This document shows, in pieces, positions 25,085 through 33,973 of a stretch of 62,753 nucleotides of DNA. The position numbers and the translations under genes are program-made. Numbering within the stretch: the first letter of the stretch is position 1; every line of letters starts with the position of its first letter. A model generated the notes under the pieces. The model saw only the letters and a program-made list of their open reading frames with translations. It did no database searches and was not told where the DNA came from. The stretch comes from Thermoflexus sp. (GTDB lineage Bacteria > Chloroflexota > Anaerolineae > Aggregatilineales > Aggregatilineaceae), in the NCBI GenBank assembly GCA_020724465.1, contig DYGX01000021.1, forward strand, positions 1 to 62,753, given 5' to 3'.

Positions 25085-26014
25085 CTAGGACAGCATGCGA
25101 TAGAACAAGTCGTGCACGCCCTCGGTATTCAGCGCCGTGACAACATGCACGTTCGGAGCGCGCTGGCTGATGCCCATGTAGTCGACCACGGTCTGGCCGC
25201 GCGTGAGCATGCCCTGCAACTCGATGGTCACGTAGAGGTGCTGGCTTTCTACGATCAGGTCCGGCTCCAGCGCGATCGCCATCGCCAGCGGGTCCGGCAG
25301 CAGATAGCCCGGCACCTGCCGGAACTGGCGCAGAAACTGAACGGTCGAGGTGGTGATCGCCCGGAAGAACTCCGCAGCAGGCGTTCCCAGCCCGGCCAGC
25401 GTGTCGTACTGTTGCCAGCTAAAGCTGTGCTTGAGCGTGGTTTCCCACGAGAGCATCGTCGAGGCAGGGAACGCGTCGAGCGTGACCAGCACCGCTTCGG
25501 GGTCGCAGAAGGCGTTGAACTCGGCGGTCAGGTTGCGCGTGTTGCCCAGCGCCGAGATGGTGCCGCCCATGAACACCAGCGCGCCGACCTTGTCTGGGAA
25601 GGACGGATCCAGCCGGCAGGCCAGCGCCAGATTGGTGAGCGGCCCCAGCGCCACAATGGTGTAGGCCCCCGGCGCCTGGTTGGCCAGCCGCACCAGGGCG
25701 ATCGCCGCCGCTTCCGGTTCGGTCTTGCCGTGCGTTCGGCGCTCGCCGCGATAGCCACCCAGGCCGTCAGCGCCGTGCACGCGCTCTTCCGGCTCCCAGA
25801 AGCCGGGAACCAGTGGCTGGTCTGCCCCACGATAGACCGGCACGCGCGCCCCCATCAGGTCCAGCACGGTAAAGACGTTGTGGATCACTTTGTCCACATG
25901 CACGTTGCCGGTCACCGTCGTGATCGCCTCGACGCTCACGCCCGGATGCGCCAGCGCGAGCATGATCGCCTGCGCGTCGTCCACACCGGCATCGGTATCA
26001 ATGATCAATCGCAC
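25085..26014 (-). CDS. Nucleoside hydrolase (IUNH family), paralogue 1
   Basis: A 309-residue nucleoside hydrolase, which cleaves the N-glycosidic bond of ribonucleosides to base and ribose. The Ca2+/ribose-binding N-terminus reads IIDTDAGVDDAQAI (Ala replacing the usual Pro), and GPLTNLALA and FMGGT are present. The C-terminal active-site segment reads LLPDPLAMA, lacking the His of the HDPxA motif of purine/pyrimidine-nonspecific enzymes. The start is GTG 26014, supported by GAAAGG eight bases upstream; the longer open frame to 26104 is less likely. It is first in an operon with two M42-type peptidases and divergent from the BMP transporter. Confidence 0.88.
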   Translation of the reverse strand: MRLIIDTDAGVDDAQAIMLALAHPGVSVEAITTVTGNVHVDKVIHNVFTVLDLMGARVPVYRGADQPLVPGFWEPEERVHGADGLGGYRGERRTHGKTEPEAAAIALVRLANQAPGAYTIVALGPLTNLALACRLDPSFPDKVGALVFMGGTISALGNTRNLTAEFNAFCDPEAVLVTLDAFPASTMLSWETTLKHSFSWQQYDTLAGLGTPAAEFFRAITTSTVQFLRQFRQVPGYLLPDPLAMAIALEPDLIVESQHLYVTIELQGMLTRGQTVVDYMGISQRAPNVHVVTALNTEGVHDLFYRMLS

Positions 26015-26221
26015 GAATCGAACCTTTCGTTGCACATGAGGTTGCGGGCTGTCCACACGGCCCACAGACAAGGGGCTAATAGCTCTGTCGAAGGGTCGGG
26101 ACAAAGCGGCTACTATACCACTTGAGCAGGCGCCGCACCAGGAGCCAGCCGGCCCGGCGCAAACGCTTCGTCAGCCGGAGAATTACGGTCCTCCGCCCTT
26201 TTGTAATATCCCTCAAAATGC

Positions 26222-26250
26222 TTGACGCTACCCGGTCCGCAGGTTATAGT
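26222..26250 (+). promoter_or_regulatory. Promoter of the BMP transporter operon
   Basis: TTGACG (26222-26227), a 17-base spacer and TATAGT (26245-26250) give five-of-six matches in both boxes. Initiation near 26257 would leave a leader of about 40 bases before the TAGGAG ribosome site (26285-26290) and ATG 26297. Confidence 0.7.
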
Positions 26251-26296
26251 TAGTGGTACCTTGCGGCTCTAATAGTGCCCACTTTAGGAGAAACCA

Positions 26297-27472
26297 ATGA
26301 CCCGTTCGAGAATACTATCCCTGGCTCTCCTGCTTGCGCTTTCCATAACGACTCTCGTCGGCATCCCCGCAGCAACAGCTCAGGACGAACCACTCCGGAT
26401 CACCCTGGTCGTGAACGGTGTGCTGGGCGACAAGTCATTCTTCGACTCAGCACAGCGTGGTATGGACCGCCTGATCGACGAGGGGTATAACGTCACCATC
26501 AACACCCTTGAGCTGGGTATCGATCCGGCCAACTGGGAAAGCGGCCTGGCCGACGCGATGGCCGACACCGACGCCTACGACCTGCTGATCGTGGGCACGT
26601 TCCAGATGGGCGAATTCCTCGCCAAGCGCGTGCACCTGTATCCGGACAAATACTTCATCATGTACGATGATGCCGTCCGCTACGACGACCCCGAATTCTG
26701 CGTGGAAGGCTGCACCAACGTCTATTCGGTGACCTACGCCCAGAATGAAGGCTCGTTCCTGGCGGGGGTGTACGCCGGAGCCATCACCCGCAGCGATCTT
26801 GAGGGTATCAACCCGGAGCACATCATCGGCGCCATCGGCGGCCAGGATATCCCCGTGATCAACGACTTCATTGTCGGCTACGAACAGGGCGCCTGCCTGG
26901 TCAACCCGGACAACCAGACCCTGATCCAGTACGCGGGCGGCTGGAACGACCCGGCCAAGGGTAAGGAAATCGCCCTGGCGATGTACGAGCAAAAGGCCGA
27001 CATCGTCTTCCAGATCGCGGGCGGCACCGGCGTAGGCGTCTTTGAAGCGGCCTATGAGCAGGGGAAGTACGCCATTGGCGTTGACTCCGACCAGGCGCTG
27101 ATCATCGCCGAGACCGACCCTGACCAGGCGCAGCACATCCTCACCAGCATGATGAAGAACGTCGACAACTCGCTCTACCGCGCGGTGGATCTGTTCCTGG
27201 CGGGCGAGCTGCCGTTTGGTGAAGCCGAAGTGCTGGGTATTGCCGAGGGCGGCGTGGGCCTGGCCGAGAACGATATCTACGAGGACAACACGCCCGAGTG
27301 GATCCTTGACCTGATCGACGCGGTGTCCGACGCCGTGGACGAGGGCGCGATCACGATCAACACTGTGTTCGAGGACCGCGTGGAGTTGGGCTACAACCTG
27401 GCAACGGTGGGCCTGCCCTGCTCCGAGCAGCCCGAAGTTGACTTCGACGTGAGCGAGTTCCTGCCGGAATAG
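26297..27472 (+). CDS. BMP-family nucleoside-type ABC substrate-binding protein
   Basis: A 391-residue secreted protein. The signal peptide runs about residues 1-28 (ending IPAATAQ before DEPL); it lacks a lipobox Cys, so it is not an obvious lipoprotein. The mature part is a BMP/Med-type periplasmic-binding fold: LVVNGVLGDKSFFDSAQRG (first strand and phosphate-like loop), YAQNEGSFLAGVYAGA and VFQIAGGTGVGVFEAA are characteristic. Members bind purine or other nucleosides for import. It is first in a plus-strand run with a double ATPase and two permeases and has its own promoter. A hairpin after the stop may reduce read-through, giving binding protein in excess. Confidence 0.92.
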   Translation: MTRSRILSLALLLALSITTLVGIPAATAQDEPLRITLVVNGVLGDKSFFDSAQRGMDRLIDEGYNVTINTLELGIDPANWESGLADAMADTDAYDLLIVGTFQMGEFLAKRVHLYPDKYFIMYDDAVRYDDPEFCVEGCTNVYSVTYAQNEGSFLAGVYAGAITRSDLEGINPEHIIGAIGGQDIPVINDFIVGYEQGACLVNPDNQTLIQYAGGWNDPAKGKEIALAMYEQKADIVFQIAGGTGVGVFEAAYEQGKYAIGVDSDQALIIAETDPDQAQHILTSMMKNVDNSLYRAVDLFLAGELPFGEAEVLGIAEGGVGLAENDIYEDNTPEWILDLIDAVSDAVDEGAITINTVFEDRVELGYNLATVGLPCSEQPEVDFDVSEFLPE

Positions 27473-27494
27473 GAACCGTTCCGAACCGACCGCG

Positions 27495-27524
27495 AGGGGT
27501 GAGCGAACGCTCACCCCTGATTTT
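27495..27524 (+). terminator. Terminator/attenuator between binding protein and ATPase
   Basis: AGGGGTGAGC (27495-27504) and GCTCACCCCT (27509-27518) form a 10-bp stem with a GAAC loop, followed by GATTTTAT. It lies 22 bases after the BMP stop codon. Partial read-through into the ATPase and permease genes is expected. Confidence 0.75.
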
Positions 27525-27695
27525 ATACTTGGTAGCTTGCCATTGATGGCTCAACCGCGTGCCACCGTTGCCCGGTGATGCCCGCATGCATTGTGGAAAG
27601 TCACCCACGATTGTCTCCACTGTGGATGAGCGACCCGCTACAATTCTGCTGCACCGGATAGCACGGCGTCCGGCTGACAAGTGGGAAGTGTTTGC

Positions 27696-29243
27696 ATGAC
27701 CCTTATTCAGGCAATCGACATCGTCAAAGTCTATCCCAACGGGGTGTTGGCGAATGACCACGTGAACCTCTCGGTGAACCAGGGCGAGATTCACGCGCTG
27801 GTGGGCGAAAACGGCGCCGGCAAGACCACCCTGATGAAGGTGCTCTATGGCCTGGAGCACCCCACCTCGGGCGAGATCCGGCTGCGCGACGAACCCGTCA
27901 CCATCCACAGCCCTCAGGACGCGATCGACCTGGGGATCGGGATGGTGCACCAGAACTTCATGCTGGTCAATTCCTTCACCATCGCGCAGAACATCGTGCT
28001 AGGGCGCGAGCCGACCAACGGGCGCAGGCTGCGCGTCGACTTCGAGCAGGCGATCAAAGACACCGAGGCGCTATCCAGACAGTACGGCCTGTATGTGGAC
28101 CCGCTGGCCCGCGTCGATACCGTGCCGGTCGGCATGCGCCAGCGTGTCGAGATCCTTAAGGCGCTCTACCGTGGCGCCGAGATCCTGATCCTCGATGAGC
28201 CGACCGCCGTCCTGACCCCGCGCGAAACCGAAGACCTCTTTGACGCCATCCGCCAGTTGGTTAACGCCGGTAAAACGGTCATTTTCATCACGCACAAGCT
28301 GCGCGAGGTGATGGCCATCTCGGACCGCGTCACGGTCATGCGCGACGCGCGCACGGTGGGAACCGTCAATACCGCCGAGACGAGCGAGGCCGAGCTGGCC
28401 CGCATGATGGTAGGGCGCGAGGTTTTCATGGTGGTGGACCGCCCACCCGTCCAGCGGGGCCGGCCCGTGCTGGAAGTGAAGAACCTGACCTACATCAACG
28501 AGAACGGGCGCACCCTGCTCGACAACGCCTCGTTTCGTGTGTATGAGTCGGAAATTCTCGGCATCGCCGGCGTCGAAGGCAACGGGCAGACCGAGCTGGT
28601 CGAAGTGCTGACGGGGTTGCTGCCGGCCACCAGCGGCGAAGCCTACGTCGACGGCGTGCCGGTCTTGGGCGCAGGGCCGCGCCGGGTGCGCGAGGCCCGG
28701 GTGGCGCATATCCCCGAAGACCGGCTGACCAACGGCGTCGCCCTCACCGCCACGATCAACGACAACCTGATCGTTGACCGCTATTACCGCCCACCGTATA
28801 CGAATAGCGGCCTGCTGAACCTGGAGCAGATCCGTCTCAGCGGCGAAAACCTGATCCGGCAGTTCAACATCCTCGCCCCCAGCGGCGAGCTGCCGGTCGC
28901 TTCGCTGTCGGGCGGCAACATGCAGAAGGTCGTGGTCGCGCGCGAGCTGTCGGCGTCGCCCCGCCTGCTGATCGCCGCGCAGCCGACACGCGGTGTGGAT
29001 ATCGGCGCTATCGAGTACATTCACCAGCAACTGATCGACCAGCGCACCAACGGGCTGGCGATCCTGCTGGTGTCGGCGGACCTGCAAGAAGTCATGAAAC
29101 TGTCGGATCGCATCATGGTTATGTATAACGGCCAGATCGTCGGCATCTTCCGCAACACACCGGACCTCTCCGAAGAAACACTGGGCTTGTACATGCTGGG
29201 CGCTCAGCGGCAGTCACCGGAAGAAATGGAGCAGCTTCAATGA
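27696..29243 (+). CDS. Nucleoside-type ABC transporter ATP-binding protein (double NBD)
   Basis: A 515-residue ATPase with two nucleotide-binding domains in one chain, as in RbsA/YufO-type importers. NBD1 has Walker A GENGAGKTT (about 40-48) and Walker B ILILDEP. Its signature is degenerate (PVGMRQRVE), as usual in this family. NBD2 has the degenerate Walker A GVEGNGQTE, signature LSGGNMQK and RGVD near its end. It energises uptake by the two permeases downstream. The start is taken at MTLIQA after GGAAGTG. Its stop overlaps the permease start (ATGA), so they are coupled. Confidence 0.93.
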   Translation: MTLIQAIDIVKVYPNGVLANDHVNLSVNQGEIHALVGENGAGKTTLMKVLYGLEHPTSGEIRLRDEPVTIHSPQDAIDLGIGMVHQNFMLVNSFTIAQNIVLGREPTNGRRLRVDFEQAIKDTEALSRQYGLYVDPLARVDTVPVGMRQRVEILKALYRGAEILILDEPTAVLTPRETEDLFDAIRQLVNAGKTVIFITHKLREVMAISDRVTVMRDARTVGTVNTAETSEAELARMMVGREVFMVVDRPPVQRGRPVLEVKNLTYINENGRTLLDNASFRVYESEILGIAGVEGNGQTELVEVLTGLLPATSGEAYVDGVPVLGAGPRRVREARVAHIPEDRLTNGVALTATINDNLIVDRYYRPPYTNSGLLNLEQIRLSGENLIRQFNILAPSGELPVASLSGGNMQKVVVARELSASPRLLIAAQPTRGVDIGAIEYIHQQLIDQRTNGLAILLVSADLQEVMKLSDRIMVMYNGQIVGIFRNTPDLSEETLGLYMLGAQRQSPEEMEQLQ

Positions 29244-31378
29244 ACCCGCGACGCTCCCTTGCCACCCGCTCAGGCGGCCTGCTGGTCCTCAGCGTGCTGA
29301 TCGGTCTGCTGCTTCTGCTCGCCATCAGTATGCGCGTGTTCGGCATCACGGCCAGCATGAGCCTGGACGAAATGCGGGGCGCCATTCAGGCGGCGCCCGA
29401 TTACGGGGCGATCCTGCTGGTCAACGCGCTGATCGGCGTCTCGATGATGCTGATGATCTACGAGCTGCGCTGGGACGCCCTGCGCGTGATTCTGACCGTC
29501 GCGGTGGCGCTGGTCTTTGGCTACCTGATGACCGCGTTCTTCAATCTGGACGCGGCCAACCGGCTCTCGTCGGGCGAGTTCCGCGTCAACGTCGTGTCGG
29601 ATGTCGGGCCGCTGGTCGATATCTACTATGGAGACCGGCCTTCGGGCGAGTTCACCGGGCCGGATGCCGACGAGCCGCTCACGGAAGCGTCGTATCGCTT
29701 CGCGGGCAGTGCCGGCGACGTGCTGACCATCATGGCGTTTGCCGAGGAAGAAGACTCGCCGCTGGACCTGCAACTCACCCTGTTGGGGCCGGATGGCGAG
29801 GCCGTGGCCGAGAACCTGGACGCGTCCGACGAGCAGCGCCAGGAGTACCGCCGCCAGCTTGAAAGCCCCGGCGACGCGATCCTCGAAAACATCGAGCTGC
29901 CCGCGGACGGCGTATACACCATCGTGGTCCGGCCCGAGCCGCAGTCCGAGGTGCAGGTCGGCGAGTTTAACGTCCGCCTGGACACGGACGCCCCTTCGCC
30001 GATTGATTTCACCTATAACCAGCCAATCGGGGCCGTCTTCAACGCGCCCAACGTCGATAACCCGCTCACCGAAGCCTCGTATCGCTTCCTGGGGCGAGCG
30101 GACGACCGGGTATCAGTGCTGGCCTATGTCTTCCGCTCGAACATCGAGGTCGATCTCCAGGTCGAGCTCATCGGCCCGGACGGTAGCGTGCTCGGCCAGG
30201 CCAACGACTCGACCGAGGAACAGCGCGCCACCTTCCGCGGGCTGCTCCAGCGCGAGACCGATGCGGCACTGGAAGGCGTCCGGCTGCCAGAAGATGGGAT
30301 CTACACTGTGCGGGCGCGCCCCGAGCCGGTAGGCTTCGGCACCAAACTCAGCGAGACGGTGAAAGCGACCAATAAAGCCTACAATGCGTTTCTGTTCGGC
30401 CCGCTGAGCCGTCTCAACCGCTGGGTGACGTGGATCAAAGACGCCATCACGCTGATCATGCTCGGCCTGGCGATCGCGATCGTCTTCCGGGCGGAGCAGT
30501 TTAGCCTGGGGGCCGAGGGGCAATTGTACTTCGGCGCGCTGGTGTCCGGCGTGATCGGCTTGAGCTTCGGAGAGATTCCCAAACCGGTGCTAGTCCCGCT
30601 CGCGCTGCTCTCGGCGGCGACGGCGGGCTTTCTATGGGGCCTGCTGCCCGGCGCGCTGAAGGCGTATCTGGGCGCAAACGAGCTGGTATCAACCTTGATG
30701 CTCAACACCATCGCCATGCGCTTCTACGAGATGGTGCTGACCTTCGAACTCCAGCCCCCCAACGCCGGCTATACCGCGTCCGACTGGATCCCGGACAACG
30801 GCCTGCTGGCGCCGATCATCGACGTCAGCGGCGACCAAGTGACGATCGCTGTGTTCATCCTCATTCTGATTGTGCTCTTCGCCTGGGTGCTGATCCGGCG
30901 TACGCCGATCGGGTATGAGATCCGCATGATCGGCGCCAACATCAAGTTCGCCAACTACGGCGGCGTCAACACCAAGCGCACCATCATGCTCGCCATGGCA
31001 ATCAGCGGCGCGGTCGCCGGCCTGGCCGGGGCGCATCTGGCGCTGGGCATCCATCGCAAGCTAATCCTCAACATCTCGCTGGGTATGGCGTTCGAGGGCG
31101 TGGTTGTCGCGCTGCTGGCGCGCAATAACCCGCTGGTCGTGCCCTTCACCGGCTTGCTCTACTCGTATCTGCGTGTCGGCGCGCAGTTCATGGAGCGTGA
31201 CGCCAACGTCAGCTCCGAGGTGGTCCGCATCATCCAGGCGGTCGTGATCCTGCTCATCACCGCCGAGGCGCTCGTGACGTTCGTTCAGCGGCGCCGGAGA
31301 GTGCGCCGCGACCGGCTGAGTTCCGACATCCAGCCATCCGAGCGGCTGATGGCCGCGCCGCCGCAGCCGCCCGCCTAG
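29240..31378 (+). CDS. BMP-type ABC permease with two extracytoplasmic PPC-like repeats
   Basis: A 712-residue permease, about twice the usual YufP-type length. Three TM spans (about 11-34, 56-76, 82-100) are followed by a soluble insert (about 105-370), then the standard permease core (about 395-690) with FSLGAEGQLYFGA, ANELVSTLMLNTIA and GMAFEGVVVALLARNNP. The insert holds two clearly homologous units (about 141-234 and 270-363). Each contains PLTEASYRF, DLQ(L/V)xLxGPDG and a LPxDGxYT end, which resembles PPC-type beta-sandwich domains of secreted proteins. They should sit on the outer face, perhaps aiding substrate capture or docking of the binding protein. Start and stop fit a tight operon. 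Confidence 0.88.
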   Translation: MNPRRSLATRSGGLLVLSVLIGLLLLLAISMRVFGITASMSLDEMRGAIQAAPDYGAILLVNALIGVSMMLMIYELRWDALRVILTVAVALVFGYLMTAFFNLDAANRLSSGEFRVNVVSDVGPLVDIYYGDRPSGEFTGPDADEPLTEASYRFAGSAGDVLTIMAFAEEEDSPLDLQLTLLGPDGEAVAENLDASDEQRQEYRRQLESPGDAILENIELPADGVYTIVVRPEPQSEVQVGEFNVRLDTDAPSPIDFTYNQPIGAVFNAPNVDNPLTEASYRFLGRADDRVSVLAYVFRSNIEVDLQVELIGPDGSVLGQANDSTEEQRATFRGLLQRETDAALEGVRLPEDGIYTVRARPEPVGFGTKLSETVKATNKAYNAFLFGPLSRLNRWVTWIKDAITLIMLGLAIAIVFRAEQFSLGAEGQLYFGALVSGVIGLSFGEIPKPVLVPLALLSAATAGFLWGLLPGALKAYLGANELVSTLMLNTIAMRFYEMVLTFELQPPNAGYTASDWIPDNGLLAPIIDVSGDQVTIAVFILILIVLFAWVLIRRTPIGYEIRMIGANIKFANYGGVNTKRTIMLAMAISGAVAGLAGAHLALGIHRKLILNISLGMAFEGVVVALLARNNPLVVPFTGLLYSYLRVGAQFMERDANVSSEVVRIIQAVVILLITAEALVTFVQRRRRVRRDRLSSDIQPSERLMAAPPQPPA

Positions 31379-31388
31379 GAGCACGTCG

Positions 31389-32837
31389 ATGTTTGACACC
31401 AATCTCGTTCAAAACGTACTCGAAGGGATTTTCAGCGCGGCCTTTCTGGCGTCGATCCTGCGTGTGACGACGCCGATCCTGCTCCCGTCGCTGGGCGCGC
31501 TGATCTCGGACCGGGCGGGCGTGATCAACATCGGCCTGGAAGGCACGATGCTTGTCTCGGCCTTTACCGGCGTGGTGTTCAGCGCCTATTCGCTGGACTG
31601 GTTCGGCGAAAGCACCGGGCGCCTGATCGGCCCCTGGGTGGGGCTGCTGATGGGCGTGGTGCTCGGCGTGCTGATGGCGTTGCTGCTGGCGGTCTTTCAT
31701 CTGCGCTTCCGGGCGAACATCATCCTGTCCGGCATCGCGCTCAACATCCTCGGCTCGGCAGCGACCGTGGCGATCATGTTCGAGCTGACGGGCGACCGTG
31801 GCAATACGCAGGGCAACCTGCGCAGTATGCGCATGCCCTTCATCCAACTGCCGGACTTCCTGGGCGATATCCCGGTGGTTTCGTTTTTCTTCCGCATCTT
31901 CGACAACCAGAGCGTGATGACGTGGATCGCGTTCATCGCCGTGATCCTGGTGTGGTACTTCCTCTACCGCATGCCGACCGGCATCCACCTGCGCGCGGTT
32001 GGCGAGAACCCGGAAGCGGCGGCCTCGGTCGGCATCCGCGTCACGCGCATCCGCTATCTGGCGCTGGCCCTCAGCGGCCTGCTGGCCGGGCTGGGCGGCG
32101 TCCACATGAGCATGGGCTACCTGACCTTCTTCCAGCGCGACATGACGTCCGGGCGCGGTTTTATCGCTCTGGCAACTCCCTATCTGGGCGGCGGCCACCC
32201 GGTGGGAACCGGCCTGGCGTCGCTCGTCTTCGGGTTCTTCGACGCGCTCTCGATCCGCGTCGGCTCGCTGGAGATCCCCTCGCAACTGCCGCAGATGCTG
32301 CCCTATATGGCGACGGTCATGGCGCTGGTGATCTACGCGCTGCAGTCGCAACTGGCCGCGCGCGTACGGACGCTGCGCTCGGCAGAAGGCGCGGGTTTCG
32401 ACGCCGCCTTCTGGAAAGCAATCCGCCAGTTGAGCGTGCTGCATATGTTCATGGCGATGCTGGCCGTGTTCGGCATCATCATCAGCATCGGCATGTTCGC
32501 CGCGCCGGACGGCTTCAAAGGCCCGGAGCGCGCCTATCCGCTGGCCACGATCATCGGTGCGATCTCACTGCTGCTGATCGTCCTCAACCTGCCGTTTATG
32601 CTGAAGGTCGAGCGGATCGGCGCTCATGTCGCGCGCGCGGCTGCTGTGGCGATTCTCTCGCTGTGGGTCTATCTGGGCATCCTCTTCGATCTGATGCTGT
32701 ACACCACCACGCTGAAAGACCTGGCGCTGATCCTCGGCTTCGGCGCCGGGCTGGTTGCGGCGGCGGCGATCTGGCTGGCGCTCGGCGGCTACTATCTGCT
32801 CACCGGGCACCGCCGGCGCGCGCCCGTCCCGGCCTGA
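31389..32837 (+). CDS. BMP-type ABC permease 2 with extra C-terminal membrane region
   Basis: A 482-residue second permease of a YufPQ-type nucleoside importer. The core (about 1-320) has the family marks LGALISDRAGVINIGLEG, RANIILSGIALNILG, RAVGENPEAAASVGI and GRGFIALATPYLG. Residues about 345-475 form an additional region with about four hydrophobic spans that normal YufQ proteins (about 300-320 residues) lack. It starts 10 bases after the first permease and completes the transporter. The role of the extra membrane region is unknown. Confidence 0.9.
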   Translation: MFDTNLVQNVLEGIFSAAFLASILRVTTPILLPSLGALISDRAGVINIGLEGTMLVSAFTGVVFSAYSLDWFGESTGRLIGPWVGLLMGVVLGVLMALLLAVFHLRFRANIILSGIALNILGSAATVAIMFELTGDRGNTQGNLRSMRMPFIQLPDFLGDIPVVSFFFRIFDNQSVMTWIAFIAVILVWYFLYRMPTGIHLRAVGENPEAAASVGIRVTRIRYLALALSGLLAGLGGVHMSMGYLTFFQRDMTSGRGFIALATPYLGGGHPVGTGLASLVFGFFDALSIRVGSLEIPSQLPQMLPYMATVMALVIYALQSQLAARVRTLRSAEGAGFDAAFWKAIRQLSVLHMFMAMLAVFGIIISIGMFAAPDGFKGPERAYPLATIIGAISLLLIVLNLPFMLKVERIGAHVARAAAVAILSLWVYLGILFDLMLYTTTLKDLALILGFGAGLVAAAAIWLALGGYYLLTGHRRRAPVPA

Positions 32838-32963
32838 TACTGAGGGCTGTTTGCGCGGATGACGGGGGCGGCGCGAGCCGCCCTCTGCACAGAGCGGGCG
32901 GGGCCGAGGGGCACACGGCAGGACGCCGGCCCCGCGCCCTGACTGCGTTGAAGGAGTATGCGC

Positions 32964-33971
32964 GTGTCCGATCTCAAGAGCAAGATCCTGGGCGGGCTGT
33001 ACGGTCAGGCAATGGGCGACGCCTGGGGCATGCCCGCCTATTTCACCATCGACCAGACCTGGCAGGCCTACGGCGGCTGGATCACCGCGTTCCTGCCCGG
33101 CCCGGCGGACCATCCGGTGCATTTCGGCCTGCCGCCGGGGCGCATCACCGACGACTCCGAGCAGGCGTTCTCGCTGGCGCAAGCGTTCATCCGGCACGGC
33201 GGCGTCAGCCTGGAAGCGGCGGTCGAAGCCATCATCGCCTGGTACGACCGCGTCGGGGGCGACACCTCGCCCTATGTCGGGCCGAGCACGCGGCGCGGCG
33301 TGCAGGCGCTCAAGCGCGGCGAAGATCCGCGCCAGACGGGCAACTGGGGCGACACCAACGGCGCGCCGATGCGCATCTCGCCGGTTGGGCTGCTGCACCC
33401 CGGCGACCCAATGGGCGCCATCGAGGACGCGGCGATCGTCAGCATGCCCACGCACAACACCAGCGTTGCCGTGTCAGGCGCGTGCGCGGTCGCGGCGGCG
33501 ATCGCGGTTGGCATGCTGCCCGGCGCGACGCTCGACGCGATGATCGCGGCGGGGATGATGGGCGCGGAGATCGGCGCGACGAAAGGGCGCCCCTGGCTGG
33601 GGCCGTCGGTGGCGCGGCGCATCCGTATGGCGGTGGATATCGCGCGCGGCCCCGGCGACGCGCTGGCCCGCCTGCGCGAGCTATATGATGTGGTCGGCAC
33701 CTCGCTCTCGGTCCCGGAGACGGTCGGCTCGGCCTTCGGCGTGCTGGCGATGGCCCAGGGCGACCCAAAGCAGACCGCCATCTACGCCGCGAACCTCTCC
33801 GGCGACGCGGACACGGTCGGCGCCATCGCCTGCGCCATGGCCGGGGCGTTCAGCGGCATCGAGGCGTTCGACCCGGCGATCCTGGCCGCGCTCGACGCCG
33901 ACGAAGTGACCGCCTCGTACAACATCCGCGCGCTGGCGGACGGGCTGCTCGCGCTGGTCGAAGGCCGCTGA
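32964..33971 (+). CDS. ADP-ribosylglycohydrolase family protein
   Basis: A 335-residue protein of the DraG/ARH family. These hydrolyse N- or O-glycosidic bonds to ADP-ribose, and some members act on other ribosyl compounds. The di-metal ligands are visible: GDAWGMP near the N-terminus, ITDDSEQ (Thr-Asp-Asp) and SGDADTVGA (Asp-x-Asp-Thr) near the C-terminus. GTG 32964 is preferred because AAGGAG (32951-32956) lies seven bases before it, whereas ATG 32958 is only one base from that site. It begins the catabolic half of the nucleoside cluster after the transporter genes, so a ribosyl-hydrolase role on imported nucleoside derivatives is plausible. Confidence 0.85.
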   Translation: MSDLKSKILGGLYGQAMGDAWGMPAYFTIDQTWQAYGGWITAFLPGPADHPVHFGLPPGRITDDSEQAFSLAQAFIRHGGVSLEAAVEAIIAWYDRVGGDTSPYVGPSTRRGVQALKRGEDPRQTGNWGDTNGAPMRISPVGLLHPGDPMGAIEDAAIVSMPTHNTSVAVSGACAVAAAIAVGMLPGATLDAMIAAGMMGAEIGATKGRPWLGPSVARRIRMAVDIARGPGDALARLRELYDVVGTSLSVPETVGSAFGVLAMAQGDPKQTAIYAANLSGDADTVGAIACAMAGAFSGIEAFDPAILAALDADEVTASYNIRALADGLLALVEGR

Positions 33972-33973
33972 TC

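Noticed and set aside
32867-32883. GGGCGGC/GCCGCCC hairpin after the second permease as a terminator
   Set aside because: The stem is stable but no T-run follows, and GC-rich hairpins are common here by chance.
31922-33688. 588-codon plus-strand open frame over the second permease and ADP-ribosylglycohydrolase
   Set aside because: Low-complexity Arg/Ala/Gly composition, while both overlapped genes show strong family motifs in their own frames.
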